From Candidatus Binatus sp. (GTDB lineage: Bacteria > Desulfobacterota > Binatia > Binatales > Binataceae), in contig NZ_JAUSKL010000042.1 in NCBI RefSeq assembly GCF_030646925.1, positions 1 through 64,000 of the forward strand: a stretch of 64,000 bases of DNA. The letters run 5' to 3'. Below are positions 19,203-27,992 of this stretch, piece after piece (the first letter of the stretch is position 1; each line of letters starts with the position of its first letter). The position numbers were made by a program, and so were the translations under genes. The notes beneath the pieces were generated by a model. It searched no databases and had not been told where the DNA came from. It saw only the letters and a list, made by a program, of their open reading frames with translations.

Positions 19203-19726
19203 CTAAAGCATTGATACGAGCCGGGAATCGGCGTGGGACGCAGTCGGACAAGACTCCGGCTGTGGGTCGCAAGCAAAGCTTCAAAGATCCCTCGATATGC
19301 GACCGCTGCGGCGCTGTGTACTCGGCGAAAGCCTGGCGGCGCGGCCGACGGCTAACCGCCGAGGTCATGGACAAGGCGCCCTGGGTCACGTGCCCAGGAT
19401 GTGCGCAGTCGGAGGCAGGCGAGTATCACGGCCAGGTGCTGATCACCATCGGCGACAAGGCAAGTCGCGATGCAATTTCGGCCCGGATCGCAAATGTGGA
19501 ACGGCGCGCACAGGTTACGCAGCCCGAGCGCCGGATCGTCTCAACCAACTGGAATGGCGAGACGCTCGAAGTGCTGACAACCTCGCAAAAGCTGGCCCAT
19601 CGAATCGCGCGGGAGGTCGAGAAGGCCTTCGGCGGGCGCTCGCATTTCTCGTGGTCGGCTGACGACGGCGCCCTGCTCGCCACGGTGAAGGCCGCGCCTA
19701 GCAAGGCGAAGAAAAAATCGAAGTGA
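19199..19726 (+). CDS. Zinc-ribbon protein, BCAM0308-like
   Basis: A 175-residue protein with two zinc-knuckle pairs: CDRCGAVYSAKAWRRGR and CPGCAQSEAGEYHG. A mixed alpha/beta part (WNGETLEVLTTSQKLAHRIAREVEKAFGG) and a Lys-rich tail follow. The arrangement resembles the BCAM0308 family, of unknown function and often near stress genes; the NMD3-like zinc ribbon suggests nucleic-acid or ribosome binding, which is inference. It overlaps the preceding small gene by 4 bp. Proximity to hsp20 may mean a shared stress response. Confidence 0.7.
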   Translation: MTKALIRAGNRRGTQSDKTPAVGRKQSFKDPSICDRCGAVYSAKAWRRGRRLTAEVMDKAPWVTCPGCAQSEAGEYHGQVLITIGDKASRDAISARIANVERRAQVTQPERRIVSTNWNGETLEVLTTSQKLAHRIAREVEKAFGGRSHFSWSADDGALLATVKAAPSKAKKKSK

Positions 19727-19890
19727 CCGAATAGACGGTTTGCGTGCGCGCCCGGTAGTCGAGGACCGGAAACTCGTTGGCGCGATCACCACTTCCGACC
19801 TACTCGCGGCGGCGCAAGCGAATGATCGTAGGAAAAGTGCCGCGGGTTAACCTCCTCGCGGGCAGATCCGCGGCTCAAGTAACCCCTTCC

Positions 19891-20207
19891 TCAGGCCAGA
19901 TCGAACCACAGGATTTCGGCGTCGCTCCCGCCGGCGATTTTAAGCCGGGCTTCGCCGCTGATTGCGGCGCCGTCGCCCTGCGCGAGCAATATCCCGCTCA
20001 GCGCGACGCTGCCGCGCGCCACCTGCAGCCATCCGTGCCGATTCGCGTCGAGCGCGATGTCGAGCGCCGCGCCTGCCGCGAGGCTCGCCACCGACAGGGT
20101 CGCATCCTGATGGATTTTCACCGCGCCGTCTTTGCCGTGCCGTGTCGCGATTGGCAGTAGCGCGCCGCGCGCCTTGCTCGTCTCGATCGCCTTCTGCTCG
20201 TAGCCGG
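19891..20207 (-). pseudogene. Pirin-family C-terminal remnant
   Basis: The frame read leftward from about 20207 gives GYEQKAIETSKARGALLP, then KDGAVKIHQDATLSVASLAAG, RHGWLQVARGSVALSG, and ends ILWFDLA before a TGA. That matches the C-terminal cupin half of YhaK-type pirins (quercetinase-like). The N-terminal metal-binding half is absent: homology stops within a few bases of the stop codon of the antitoxin gene (20208). The best reading is a pirin gene cut by insertion or recombination that brought in the toxin-antitoxin pair. A GTG at 20121 could allow a 76-residue product. Confidence 0.7.
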
Positions 20208-20540
20208 CTAGGCGGCCCGACTCCGGCCCGACGCTCCGATATAAGAGGCAACTTCCTTGCGGTTGGCACCCATCCGTATGAGAGAGCGAACCATGAGATC
20301 TATGCTTACGGAGCGATCTGCTGCCTCGATTTTCGCTACTCGGGATTGGCTCGACCCGAGTAACTTTCCCAGTTGCTCCTGAGTCAATCTTCGGCTCACC
20401 CTCTTCTCTTTAACCGCATCCGCCAGCCCCAGCTTTAGTTCAACAATCGCAGCCTCTTCGTCGTTCAGACCAAGAAATTCTGCCGTACTGCCGACTCGCC
20501 ATCCCGCGGATTCGAGTCGTTTTCTCTTCGTGTTTTTCAT
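20208..20540 (-). CDS. XRE-family antitoxin
   Basis: A 110-residue protein with a helix-turn-helix (about residues 47-80; RRLTQEQLGKLLGSSQSRVAKIE), preceded by an N-terminal segment EFLGLNDEEAAIVELKLGLADAV typical of antitoxins paired with Gp49/HigB-type toxins. It should bind the toxin and repress the operon. It lies 10 bp downstream of the toxin gene, in the toxin-first order of higBA-type modules. Confidence 0.88.
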   Translation of the reverse strand: MKNTKRKRLESAGWRVGSTAEFLGLNDEEAAIVELKLGLADAVKEKRVSRRLTQEQLGKLLGSSQSRVAKIEAADRSVSIDLMVRSLIRMGANRKEVASYIGASGRSRAA

Positions 20541-20550
20541 CGATAGTCAC

Positions 20551-20895
20551 CTATCCTGCGATTTCGTCGTACTGCCGCAATCGCGCTTTGCACCGCTCGA
20601 TGACTTGAGATGGTGTCTGCCTGGTCTTCTTGATGAACACGTCCACGAGGACGATTGCATCGCTGTCGATTCGATAGACTAGTCGCCAAGCTTTGTCACC
20701 GTCCAGGACCCTCAATTCGTGGCATCTCGTTCCAATTGAAGGCATCGGTCGAGAATGCGGCAGAGCAATGAGTTCACCCCGTTGCAAACGTCTCAACAGG
20801 ACTCCCGCTTCTGTCCGAGCTTCTGTTGTGAATGGCGGCGTCTTGATCTCGCCGTGCAGCCAAACCAGCGGCTTATCGGGAGCCTTTATCGGCAT
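20551..20895 (-). CDS. RelE/ParE-superfamily toxin, Gp49/HigB-like
   Basis: A 114-residue basic protein of the phage Gp49-like/HigB toxin family: VWLHGEIKTPPFTTEARTEA, then RCHELRV and WRLVYRIDSDAIVLVDVFIKKTRQTP, the conserved core with the catalytic-type Arg and Lys residues. Relatives are ribosome-associated mRNA endonucleases. It is the first gene of the toxin-antitoxin pair with the XRE gene at 20208. The module abuts a truncated pirin gene, consistent with horizontal arrival. Confidence 0.87.
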   Translation of the reverse strand: MPIKAPDKPLVWLHGEIKTPPFTTEARTEAGVLLRRLQRGELIALPHSRPMPSIGTRCHELRVLDGDKAWRLVYRIDSDAIVLVDVFIKKTRQTPSQVIERCKARLRQYDEIAG

Positions 20896-21102
20896 AGCCT
20901 ATGTCAAATCCGACATGAACACAAATCGGGACCGTCCGCGGCGTACCTCTGTCATTCGGAGCGAAGCGGAAAATCCCGATCCGAATGCAACCGCAGATTA
21001 CGCGGATTTCGCCGATTCATAAGCCTGAAACTAAACAGGACGGCACAGTGGAGCCCTTTTGTAATCTGTATAATCAGCGAAATCGGTGGTTAACTTCTTT
21101 CT

Positions 21103-22377
21103 TTACGCGGCGGCGGCCGCGGCCGCCTTTATCGTCATGCGGATCGGCATGTGCTTGATTCCGCCAACGAAGCTCGAGCGCAGGCGCTCGACGGCGCCCG
21201 CCAGTTCGGCGTATTCGAGCCGCTCGGCAAGCTGCTGGAAAATCACCTTTAGCTCGAGCCGCGCGAGGTTGGCGCCGAGGCAGAAATGCTCGCCGATGCC
21301 GAAGGCGACGTGCGGATTCGGATCGCGCGCGATGTCGAATTTGAATGGCTCTTCGAAAACCTCTTCGTCGCGGTTCGCGGACGGGTAGAACAGGCAGACC
21401 GATTCGCCGGCCTTGATTTTCTGCCCGCGAATCTCGGTGTCCTCGGTCGCGGTGCGCGCGAACTGGATGACCGGACTGGTCCAGCGCACGATTTCCTCGA
21501 CCGCCGAATCGATCAGCGCAGGATTTTTCTTGAGCTTTTGCCATTCGCCCGGACTTTCAATAAACGCGAGTAGCCCGCCGGTGGTGGCGTTGCGGGTGGT
21601 CTCGTTGCCGGCGACAACGAGCAGGAAATAGTACGAGAGCATCTCAAATTGCGGCATCGGCTCGCCGCTGATTTTCGCGTTGGCCACGATGCTCGTGATG
21701 TCTCTGGTCGGATGCTTCATCCGCTCGGCGACCATCTCGGTGAAATACTGGAACAGTCCGAGCCGCGAGCGATCCATCGTTTCCTGCGCCGACGCGCCCT
21801 GCTGGAATTCGGGGTCGCCGCTGCCGATCGTTTCGTTGGTCCACTTGAAGAGCTGATCCCAATCCTGGTGCGGCACGCCGAGCAATTCGGCGATCACCGC
21901 GAGCGGAATCCTGGACGACACGTCGGTGACGAAATCGCATTCGCCGCGGCCGGTTACGTCGTCGAGCACCTTGCGCGTGATGCGCTCGATCTCCGGCTGC
22001 AGCGGACGCACGCCGCGCCGGGTGAAATGCCGGCTAACGATTGCGCGATACTCGCCGTGCACCGGCGGATCCATGTCGAGCAGATGGCGGAACGGCGGTG
22101 TCGGGCTTTGCTCCATCCCCGATTCATTCACGAACACCAGCAGGCGCGGGCCGTTCAGAAAAAGGCGCGGCTGCTTGGAAATCTGCACCAGGTCGGCGTG
22201 CTTGGTGATCGCCCAGAACGGATCGGTGTTGGGATACTCGCACCACGACACCGGCTTGTGTTTGCGCAGCCACGCCCACTCGCGATGCGGGTAGCCGTTT
22301 TTCGCGTAATGCTCTGGGCCGATGATGTTCAGGCTTTCGGGGGAAAGCTCCGGCGACAGTTCCTGAGGCGTTGACAT
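21103..22377 (-). CDS. Cytochrome P450
   Basis: A 424-residue soluble P450. The I-helix oxygen motif is VAGNETTRN, the K-helix ExxR is EEIVRW, and the haem loop is FGIGEHFCLGANLAR with Cys366 as axial ligand. The protein ends in a run of seven alanines encoded by a GCG/GCC tract next to the stop. It should hydroxylate a hydrophobic substrate (terpenoid, steroid or alkyl chain) with electrons from the 3Fe-4S ferredoxin encoded 77 bp upstream on the same strand. The general shape resembles the CYP125/142-type bacterial enzymes but I cannot assign a CYP number. Confidence 0.94.
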   Translation of the reverse strand: MSTPQELSPELSPESLNIIGPEHYAKNGYPHREWAWLRKHKPVSWCEYPNTDPFWAITKHADLVQISKQPRLFLNGPRLLVFVNESGMEQSPTPPFRHLLDMDPPVHGEYRAIVSRHFTRRGVRPLQPEIERITRKVLDDVTGRGECDFVTDVSSRIPLAVIAELLGVPHQDWDQLFKWTNETIGSGDPEFQQGASAQETMDRSRLGLFQYFTEMVAERMKHPTRDITSIVANAKISGEPMPQFEMLSYYFLLVVAGNETTRNATTGGLLAFIESPGEWQKLKKNPALIDSAVEEIVRWTSPVIQFARTATEDTEIRGQKIKAGESVCLFYPSANRDEEVFEEPFKFDIARDPNPHVAFGIGEHFCLGANLARLELKVIFQQLAERLEYAELAGAVERLRSSFVGGIKHMPIRMTIKAAAAAAA

Positions 22378-22454
22378 CGAGAACCTCTCCGCGGCTGACG
22401 AATTCTAACGATGCCTGATTGTGACGCGTTGCGATAAATCAGTCACGAGGTCTT

Positions 22455-22649
22455 TTAGTCGTCGATCACCGTGATCGCCTGGCGCGGACAGAGGCGCACC
22501 GCCAGCTTGATCTTCTCGCGCATCGATTCCGGCGGATTCTCGATCAAGAGGTAGCTCTTGTCGTCGTCGCGGACCTCGAACACTTCGGGCGCCGCCTCCT
22601 GGCATCGCATATTTCCTTCGCAGAGTTGCTGATCGACGATCACTTTCAT
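22455..22649 (-). CDS. 3Fe-4S ferredoxin, P450 partner
   Basis: A 64-residue ferredoxin. Ligands Cys10, Cys16 and Cys54 (CEGNMRC ... CPRQAI) have Met14 in the place of a fourth cysteine, typical of 3Fe-4S ferredoxins that serve P450s. AAGGAGAAA precedes the ATG at 22649, which rules out longer in-frame starts up to 22856. It is the first gene of a two-gene unit with the P450 at 21103. The divergent P450 at 22855 shares the upstream region and may share the ferredoxin. Confidence 0.92.
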   Translation of the reverse strand: MKVIVDQQLCEGNMRCQEAAPEVFEVRDDDKSYLLIENPPESMREKIKLAVRLCPRQAITVIDD

Positions 22650-22854
22650 TGGATTTCTCCTTGCCGGCGGCTGACGATGCGATCGCAGCATGAGCTTTGT
22701 CCAGCGAACTGGCGCGCGCCGCGCCCTGAATCTTACAAGACGTTCCGGCATCGGACCAGCGCCGCGATTTCGCGCCCGAATGCCGGTCTTTGGTAAGCTG
22801 CTGTATCTGCGATAAAGTTCGCGCGGAGATGGGCGGTATCGCGCGCGAGGAAAC

Positions 22855-24072
22855 ATGGACGATTTTACTTTCGATCCGATGGACGAGGCGACGCGGCGGG
22901 ATCCGTACCCGCTGTATGCGCGCGCGCGCCGCGAGCATCCGATTTACGCGCATCGCAATCTGCCGGTCGTCTCGGTGTTTCGCCACGCGGACATCGTGAA
23001 AATCTTCGGCGATGCCGAAACGTGGTCGAGCGATTTCGCGATGTTCATCCAGCCGTACCTGCTGACGCAGCCGGAGCTGGCCGAGGAGTTCCCGCCGTTC
23101 TTTGCGACCACCGACGGCGAGCGTCATCGCCGCCAGCGCATCCTGGTCAACAAGGCGTTCACGCCGAAGATGGTGCGCGCGCTGGAAGCCTCGATGCTCG
23201 AGACTGCGCGCGAACTGATCGACAAGGCGGCCGGCGAGGACGTCGTGGACTTGATCCCGGCGTTCACGGCGCCGTTTCCGGTGCGCGTGATCGGAAAATT
23301 GATCGGCGTGCCCGAGGCGGACGCGCCAAAGTTCCTCAAATGGTCGCGCGAGCTGACGGAGAGCCAGGTCCAGGGCATCCTGAAGCCGCCGGATCCGGAG
23401 TTCATCGCGAAGCAGATCGCCTCTACGCGCGCGATGCACGATTATTTCAAGGTGCTCGTGGCTGAGCGATCCACCGATCCGAGGCCGGACCTGGTGTCCG
23501 CGCTGGCCGCCGTCGAGGAGGAAGGCGCGCGGCTATCGACGCCGGAGATGCTACAGATGCTCACGATCCTGCTGATCGCGGGCAACGCGACGACGACTGC
23601 GATGCTCGGCAATCTGATCGTCGAGCTGCTGGCGCATCCGGAGCAGCTCGAGCGGCTGCGCGCCGACCATGAATTGATACCGACCACGGTGCAGGAAGTG
23701 CTGAGATACTCGTCGCCGGTGCAGGCGATGCCCCGTCTGTGCGCCAAGGCAGCGAAACTCGAGGGCATCGACATCGGCGCGGGCCAGTTCGTCCTTTTGT
23801 GGATTGGGTCGGCGAATCGCGATGAGGCGGTGTTCGATCGTGCCGATACGTTCGATATCGCGCGCACGCCGAATCCGCACATCGCGTTCGGCTTCGGGTC
23901 GCATTCGTGCATCGGATCGCATCTGGCGTCGATCGAGGGATGTATCGTGCTGCGCGCCCTGCTCGAGGGGACTCGCAGTTTCGAGCTTAAGAATCGAGAG
24001 CCGCTGCCGATGCATTCGAGCTTCGTCGCGCGCTCGTACCGTTCGCTGCCGGTCCACCTGGTAGCATCCTGA
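22855..24072 (+). CDS. Cytochrome P450
   Basis: A 405-residue soluble P450, distinct from its divergent neighbour. Motifs: I-helix IAGNATTTAM, K-helix EVLR, and haem loop FGFGSHSCIGSHLAS with Cys352 as axial ligand. The N-terminus FDPMDEATRRDPYPLYARAR is typical of bacterial class I P450s. The substrate is not identifiable. It is transcribed away from the ferredoxin/P450 pair across a 205-bp shared promoter region and probably uses the same ferredoxin. Confidence 0.94.
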   Translation: MDDFTFDPMDEATRRDPYPLYARARREHPIYAHRNLPVVSVFRHADIVKIFGDAETWSSDFAMFIQPYLLTQPELAEEFPPFFATTDGERHRRQRILVNKAFTPKMVRALEASMLETARELIDKAAGEDVVDLIPAFTAPFPVRVIGKLIGVPEADAPKFLKWSRELTESQVQGILKPPDPEFIAKQIASTRAMHDYFKVLVAERSTDPRPDLVSALAAVEEEGARLSTPEMLQMLTILLIAGNATTTAMLGNLIVELLAHPEQLERLRADHELIPTTVQEVLRYSSPVQAMPRLCAKAAKLEGIDIGAGQFVLLWIGSANRDEAVFDRADTFDIARTPNPHIAFGFGSHSCIGSHLASIEGCIVLRALLEGTRSFELKNREPLPMHSSFVARSYRSLPVHLVAS

Positions 24073-24132
24073 CGCTTGAACGATCGGTGATCCAGGCGAA
24101 TACGCGCGTTATCTGGTTTGAGCGAATTCATC

Positions 24133-24162
24133 TTTTAGTCAATTCTATTTGACTTTTAGTCA
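24133..24162. promoter_or_regulatory. Putative operator: direct and inverted TAGTCA repeats
   Basis: TTTTAGTCA occurs twice, 21 bp apart (two helical turns), and the segment AGTCAA-TTCTAT-TTGACT (24137-24154) forms a spaced palindrome. It lies about 170-190 bp before the amidohydrolase gene and 60 bp after the P450 stop in an AT-rich patch. It looks like a binding site for a dimeric regulator; the protein is unknown. Confidence 0.4.
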
Positions 24163-24324
24163 TCATTTGTGTGCTTCCGAGAACCGTCCTGCACGCGCAT
24201 TTTTCTTGCCTCCTACGATAGGCTAAACGCTCCCTGGCTGCTTTGAAGTCGTCAACTTTATGATTACTTCATATGCCTGAGTGTGACGCCGATTGGCACT
24301 CCGTAACACCTCTGGGGGGCAGAG

Positions 24325-26001
24325 ATGTCGTACGACCTTGTTATCAGGAACGGCATCGTGATCGATGGAACGGGCGCGTTTCGCCGGCGCGCCGACGTGG
24401 CGGTTCAGGATGGCCGGGTGGCCGAAATCGGGAAAATCACCGACGCCGCCGCCAAAACAATCGACGCGTCCGACTTGATCGTGGCGCCCGGCTTCGTCGA
24501 TCCGCATACGCATTACGATGCGCAAATCTGCTGGGATCCACTGGTTAGCTGCACCTCATAGCACGGCGTTACGACGGTGGTGATGGGCAACTGCGGAGTG
24601 GGTATCGCGCCCTGCAAGCCGCGCGAGCGCGACGTGCCGTCGTGGGACGTGGTGAACATGCAGGCCATTCCATACGACGCGCTGTCGAAGGGCATCGCGT
24701 GGGAATGGGAGACGTTTCCCGACTTCATGGCGGCGGCGGAACGGCGCGGCGTCGGAATCAATCTCGCATTTCTCGCGCCGCTCACCCCGTTTCGGCATTA
24801 CGTGCTGGGCGACGAATCGATGGAGCGGGCGGCGGAGCCGCGCGAGATCGAGCAAGTCGCGGGATTGCTCCGCGAAGCGATGACAGCGGGCGCGTTCGGA
24901 TTTTCGACCACGACGCTGCGTCATCATATCGGCTACCGGGACAAGCCGTTGGCGTGCCGCCTCGCCTCGCACGAGGAGCTGAAAGCTTACGCCAACGTAC
25001 TGCGCGATCTCGGCCGCGGCGCGATCGAAATCGCGCTCACGCGCAATACCGGCCGCGTCTCCGAGGATGAACAGGCGCTGCTTGAATTTTTGCTCGACGA
25101 AAGCCAGCGACCCGTCACGTGGCTCGGGATCGCGAGCCGGCCCGATCAGCCCGACGCGAGTATGGATACCCTGCATCGACTGGAGCGGTTGATCGAACGG
25201 GGCGGAATACCGCAGGTGCTGTGCAAGCCGCTCGTGGTGCAGATGAATCTTCGCAATCCGTTCACGTTCGCGGACATAGAAATGTGGGAGCCGCTGTTCG
25301 GTCGGCCGGAGGCCGAACAGAAGAAAATCTATCGCGACGCGAAGTTTCGTGCAGCGTTTCGCGAGGAACTGAAGCGGCCGCATCTGTTTCAAGGCAAATG
25401 GAACCGCGTCGAGGTGCTCGAAGTCACGCGCCCGGCGCTCAAATCATGCGAGGGCAAATCGATCACCGAGATCGCATACGAATGGCATCAGGACCCGCTC
25501 GATACGTTCTTCGACCTCGCGCTCGAGGACGATCTGAAGGCCCAGTACACGATGCAGCAGTATCACGAGGAAGGCATCAAGCAGCTCATTTGCGATTCGC
25601 GCACCATGATCGGGCTGTCCGACGGCGGCGCGCACGTGAATACGCTGTGCGACGCCGGATACTGCACCTATCTGCTCGGCACATGGGTGCGTGAGCGCCG
25701 CGCGATGACGCTGGAGCAGGCCGTCAAGCGGATCACGTCGGAGCCGGCGGATTTCTTCGGAATCAAGGATCGCGGGCGGCTGAAGGTCGGTCTGCCGGCG
25801 GATATGGCAATCTTCAACGAGGCCCGCGTTGGTTCGGCCACTCGTGCGCGGATGCAAAACGATCTGCCGGGCGGCGGGCGGCGGCTGGTGATGCCGGCGA
25901 TCGGAATCGAATACACGATCGTCAATGGCGACGTGCTGTTTCAGCAGGGGCATCACACCGGCTACCTGCCGGGGCGGGTGCTGCGCTCGTCGGCGCTTTG
26001 A
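24325..26001 (+). pseudogene. D-aminoacylase-family amidohydrolase interrupted by in-frame TAG
   Basis: A 559-codon frame with N-acyl-D-amino-acid-deacylase-type sequence: metal ligands His61 and His63 in GFVDPHTHYDAQ, then HGVTTVVMGNCGVG, and the C-terminal GLSDGGAH block. Codon 79 (24559-24561) is TAG. In the relative encoded at 49708 the aligned residue is Trp81 (TGG), with no gap between the proteins. So a single TGG-to-TAG change is enough. After the stop the frame stays open to 26001; an ATG at 24577 could restart but would lack the N-terminal metal site. Either it is a recent pseudogene, a readthrough gene, or a base error. The LLM gene follows by 116 bp. Confidence 0.85.
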
Positions 26002-26117
26002 TCCGAGCGCATTGCCGTCCAAAGCTGGATGCGGAATACGCATCGTCGGTGCGTGAGTTGTGCTATGAAACTGGCTTGGGCGCGTTATCGTCCGCACCAA
26101 TCCAGGAGGAATCGCAA

Positions 26118-26960
26118 ATGGCAGAATTTGGAATTTCGATGTTCCCGACCGACTACGCAATCCAGCCCGTCGAGCTTGCTCTTGCCGCCGAGCAGCGCGG
26201 CTTCGAGTCGATGTTCTTTCCCGAGCACACGCATATCCCTACCTCGCGCAAGACGCCGTTTCCGGGCGGCACCGAGTTGCCGAAGGAATACTGGCATACG
26301 CACGATCCATTCGTGGCGCTCGGCGCGGCGGCCGCCGTCACCAAGAAGCTGAAGCTCGGCACCGGCGTATGCCTGGTGATCGAGCGCGATCCGATCACGC
26401 TTGCGAAGGAAGTCGCGTCGCTCGACATGATCTCGAACGGCCGCGTGATTTTCGGAATCGGCGCGGGCTGGAACGTCGAGGAGATGTCGAATCACGGGGC
26501 CATCTTCAAGAAGCGCTGGAAAATCGTGAAGGAGAAGATCCTCGCGATGCGCCAAATCTGGACCAAGGAAGCGGCTGAGTATCACGGTGAATTCGTGAAC
26601 TTCGATCCGATCTGGTCCTTTCCAAAGCCGGTGCAGGCGGGCGGTCCGCCGGTGCTGCTGGGCTCGCAATCGCCGAAAACTTTCGATCGCGTCGCCGAAT
26701 ACTGCGACGGCTGGATGCCGATAAATTTCCCCCGGTACGATCTGGCGGCCAGCGTGAAGGCACTGAGCGAAGCCGGCAAGAAGGCGGGCCGCGACAAGCT
26801 GCCGATCTCGATGTTCGGCGTGGATCCCGATGAGGGTCAGATCAAGAAATTCCTCGATATGGGTCTTGACCGACTGATTTTTGCGCTGCCGGCGGCGTCG
26901 CGCGAAACGATTCTGCCGATGCTCGACAAGTATGCGGAACTGAAAGCAAAAGCTCACTAG
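26118..26960 (+). CDS. LLM-class F420-dependent oxidoreductase
   Basis: A 280-residue luciferase-like TIM-barrel protein: MAEFGISMFPTDYAIQPVEL at the N-terminus, FFPEHTHIPTSRKTPFPGG, the cofactor block GTGVCLVIERDPITLAKEVASLD, and FGIGAGWNVEEM. It most likely uses coenzyme F420 (or FMN) for hydride transfer to a carbonyl or related substrate. AGGAGG with good spacing fixes the ATG at 26118. A strong terminator follows at 26988. Confidence 0.9.
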   Translation: MAEFGISMFPTDYAIQPVELALAAEQRGFESMFFPEHTHIPTSRKTPFPGGTELPKEYWHTHDPFVALGAAAAVTKKLKLGTGVCLVIERDPITLAKEVASLDMISNGRVIFGIGAGWNVEEMSNHGAIFKKRWKIVKEKILAMRQIWTKEAAEYHGEFVNFDPIWSFPKPVQAGGPPVLLGSQSPKTFDRVAEYCDGWMPINFPRYDLAASVKALSEAGKKAGRDKLPISMFGVDPDEGQIKKFLDMGLDRLIFALPAASRETILPMLDKYAELKAKAH

Positions 26961-26987
26961 GAATCGCAGGTCGTCACGGATTTGCGG

Positions 26988-27020
26988 AGGGATCCCCCCT
27001 CGGGGGGATCCCTTTTTTTC
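26988..27020 (+). terminator. Rho-independent terminator
   Basis: Perfect 12-bp stem AGGGATCCCCCC / GGGGGGATCCCT around a two-base centre, followed by a run of seven T residues (one shared with the stem end). It ends transcription of the LLM gene and separates it from the sulfate regulon. Confidence 0.9.
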
Positions 27021-27108
27021 AGTTGAGGGCGGCAGCTTGGTTCGTCGGGGGGTCTGCGAAAAGCCTTTTGGACCTCAAAAGCAGGCAAGATTTATTTGTC
27101 GAGACCGC

Positions 27109-27149
27109 TTGACACAATTTCGCGAGCCTGATTAGTCTAGCCGCCTTAT
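27109..27149 (+). promoter_or_regulatory. Promoter with Rrf2-type operator for the regulator gene
   Basis: A consensus -35 TTGACA lies at 27109-27114. About 17-18 bp downstream, the -10 region (27132-27138) overlaps ATTAGTCTAG, which is the left part of the operator seen at 27624. A degenerate right half CCTTAT sits where ACTAAT is found in the other site. The overlap with the -10 suggests autorepression by the Rrf2 protein encoded from 27155. Start site and binding are inferred. Confidence 0.55.
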
Positions 27150-27154
27150 CGGGA

Positions 27155-27613
27155 ATGCTGTCTAAAAAATCGAAATACGCGCTCAAGGCTCTGATGGTCC
27201 TTGCCAAGGAACATGGACAAGGACCGGTGCTGATCTCGGATATCGCACGCCGGGAGGGGATTCCGCCCAAGTTTCTGGAGCTCATTCTGCTCGAACTCAA
27301 GAACCAGGGAATCCTGCAGAGCAAGAAGGGCAAGGGGGGCGGGTATTTCCTTGGCCGTGAGCCTCATCTGATTAGCGTCGGCCATGTTATACGCGTCTTA
27401 GATGGGCCTATTGCGCCGTTGCCATGCGTCAGTAAAACCGCCTATATGCGATGCCGCGAGTGCCGCGACGAGAAAAGCTGCGGTATCCGGCTGGTGATGA
27501 AAGAGGTGCGGGACGCGACCGCGAAAATCATGGATTCGACCTCGCTCGCAGACATGCTTAAGCGCGTGGAATCGGTGGTGACGGGCAAGGAATCGCTGAG
27601 TTTCGCGATATAA
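27155..27613 (+). CDS. Rrf2-family regulator of the sulfate-uptake genes
   Basis: A 152-residue Rrf2 winged-helix protein: SKYALKALMVLAKEHGQG, recognition region IPPKFLELILLELKNQGIL and wing KKGKGGGYFLGR. It has four cysteines in the C-terminal half, Cys91, Cys100, Cys103 and Cys109, suitable for an Fe-S cluster or thiol sensing. It heads a same-strand set of sulfate-transport genes, so a CymR-like control of sulfur assimilation is likely. Matching operator-like sequences lie over its own promoter and just before the yezD-like gene. Confidence 0.88.
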   Translation: MLSKKSKYALKALMVLAKEHGQGPVLISDIARREGIPPKFLELILLELKNQGILQSKKGKGGGYFLGREPHLISVGHVIRVLDGPIAPLPCVSKTAYMRCRECRDEKSCGIRLVMKEVRDATAKIMDSTSLADMLKRVESVVTGKESLSFAI

Positions 27614-27623
27614 TTTTTTGGGG

Positions 27624-27642
27624 ATTAGTCTAGTCAACTAAT
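27624..27642 (+). promoter_or_regulatory. Rrf2-type operator before the sulfate operon
   Basis: Spaced palindrome ATTAGT-CTAGTCA-ACTAAT, 6-bp half-sites separated by 7 bp, 9 bp before the yezD-like ATG. The first ten bases are identical to the sequence at 27131-27140. Its place at the ribosome-site/promoter region of the first structural gene fits repression by the adjacent Rrf2 regulator. Confidence 0.6.
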
Positions 27643-27651
27643 AGGATAACA

Positions 27652-27849
27652 ATGAAAATCGAATCGTCGCCGACCAGCATTGCTTCGAATTCATCGGTAC
27701 CCGAAAGCCACGAGCAGATCCTCGAACGGATTGCTCACGCAATCAGTGGCGTACGGTTCGGATCGGTGGAAGTCGTAATCCAGGACTCGAAAGTCGTCCA
27801 AATCGAACGCAAGGAAAAGTTCCGCTTCGACAGAGGTGGCGGGCGCTAG
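27652..27849 (+). CDS. YezD-family (DUF2292) small protein
   Basis: A 65-residue protein whose core HEQILERIAHAISGVRFGSVEVVIQ and VVQIERKEKFRF matches the YezD family, regularly found in sulfate/sulfonate assimilation operons of many bacteria. Biochemical function is unknown. It is the first structural gene after the operator at 27624 and before the porin and sulfate ABC genes, which supports a role in sulfur metabolism here too. Confidence 0.82.
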   Translation: MKIESSPTSIASNSSVPESHEQILERIAHAISGVRFGSVEVVIQDSKVVQIERKEKFRFDRGGGR

Positions 27850-27992
27850 CGAGGCGGCTGCATCCCTGATTTTTTTAATTGAGGCGCCGCCGGACCAAGG
27901 AAGGATCGGGCGCGCCGCGATAAACGTAATGAGTATCAACTTCGAGCTGACCGGGCATCCGGAGGTTCCCCAGAGGGTGAGGGACGTCCGCG

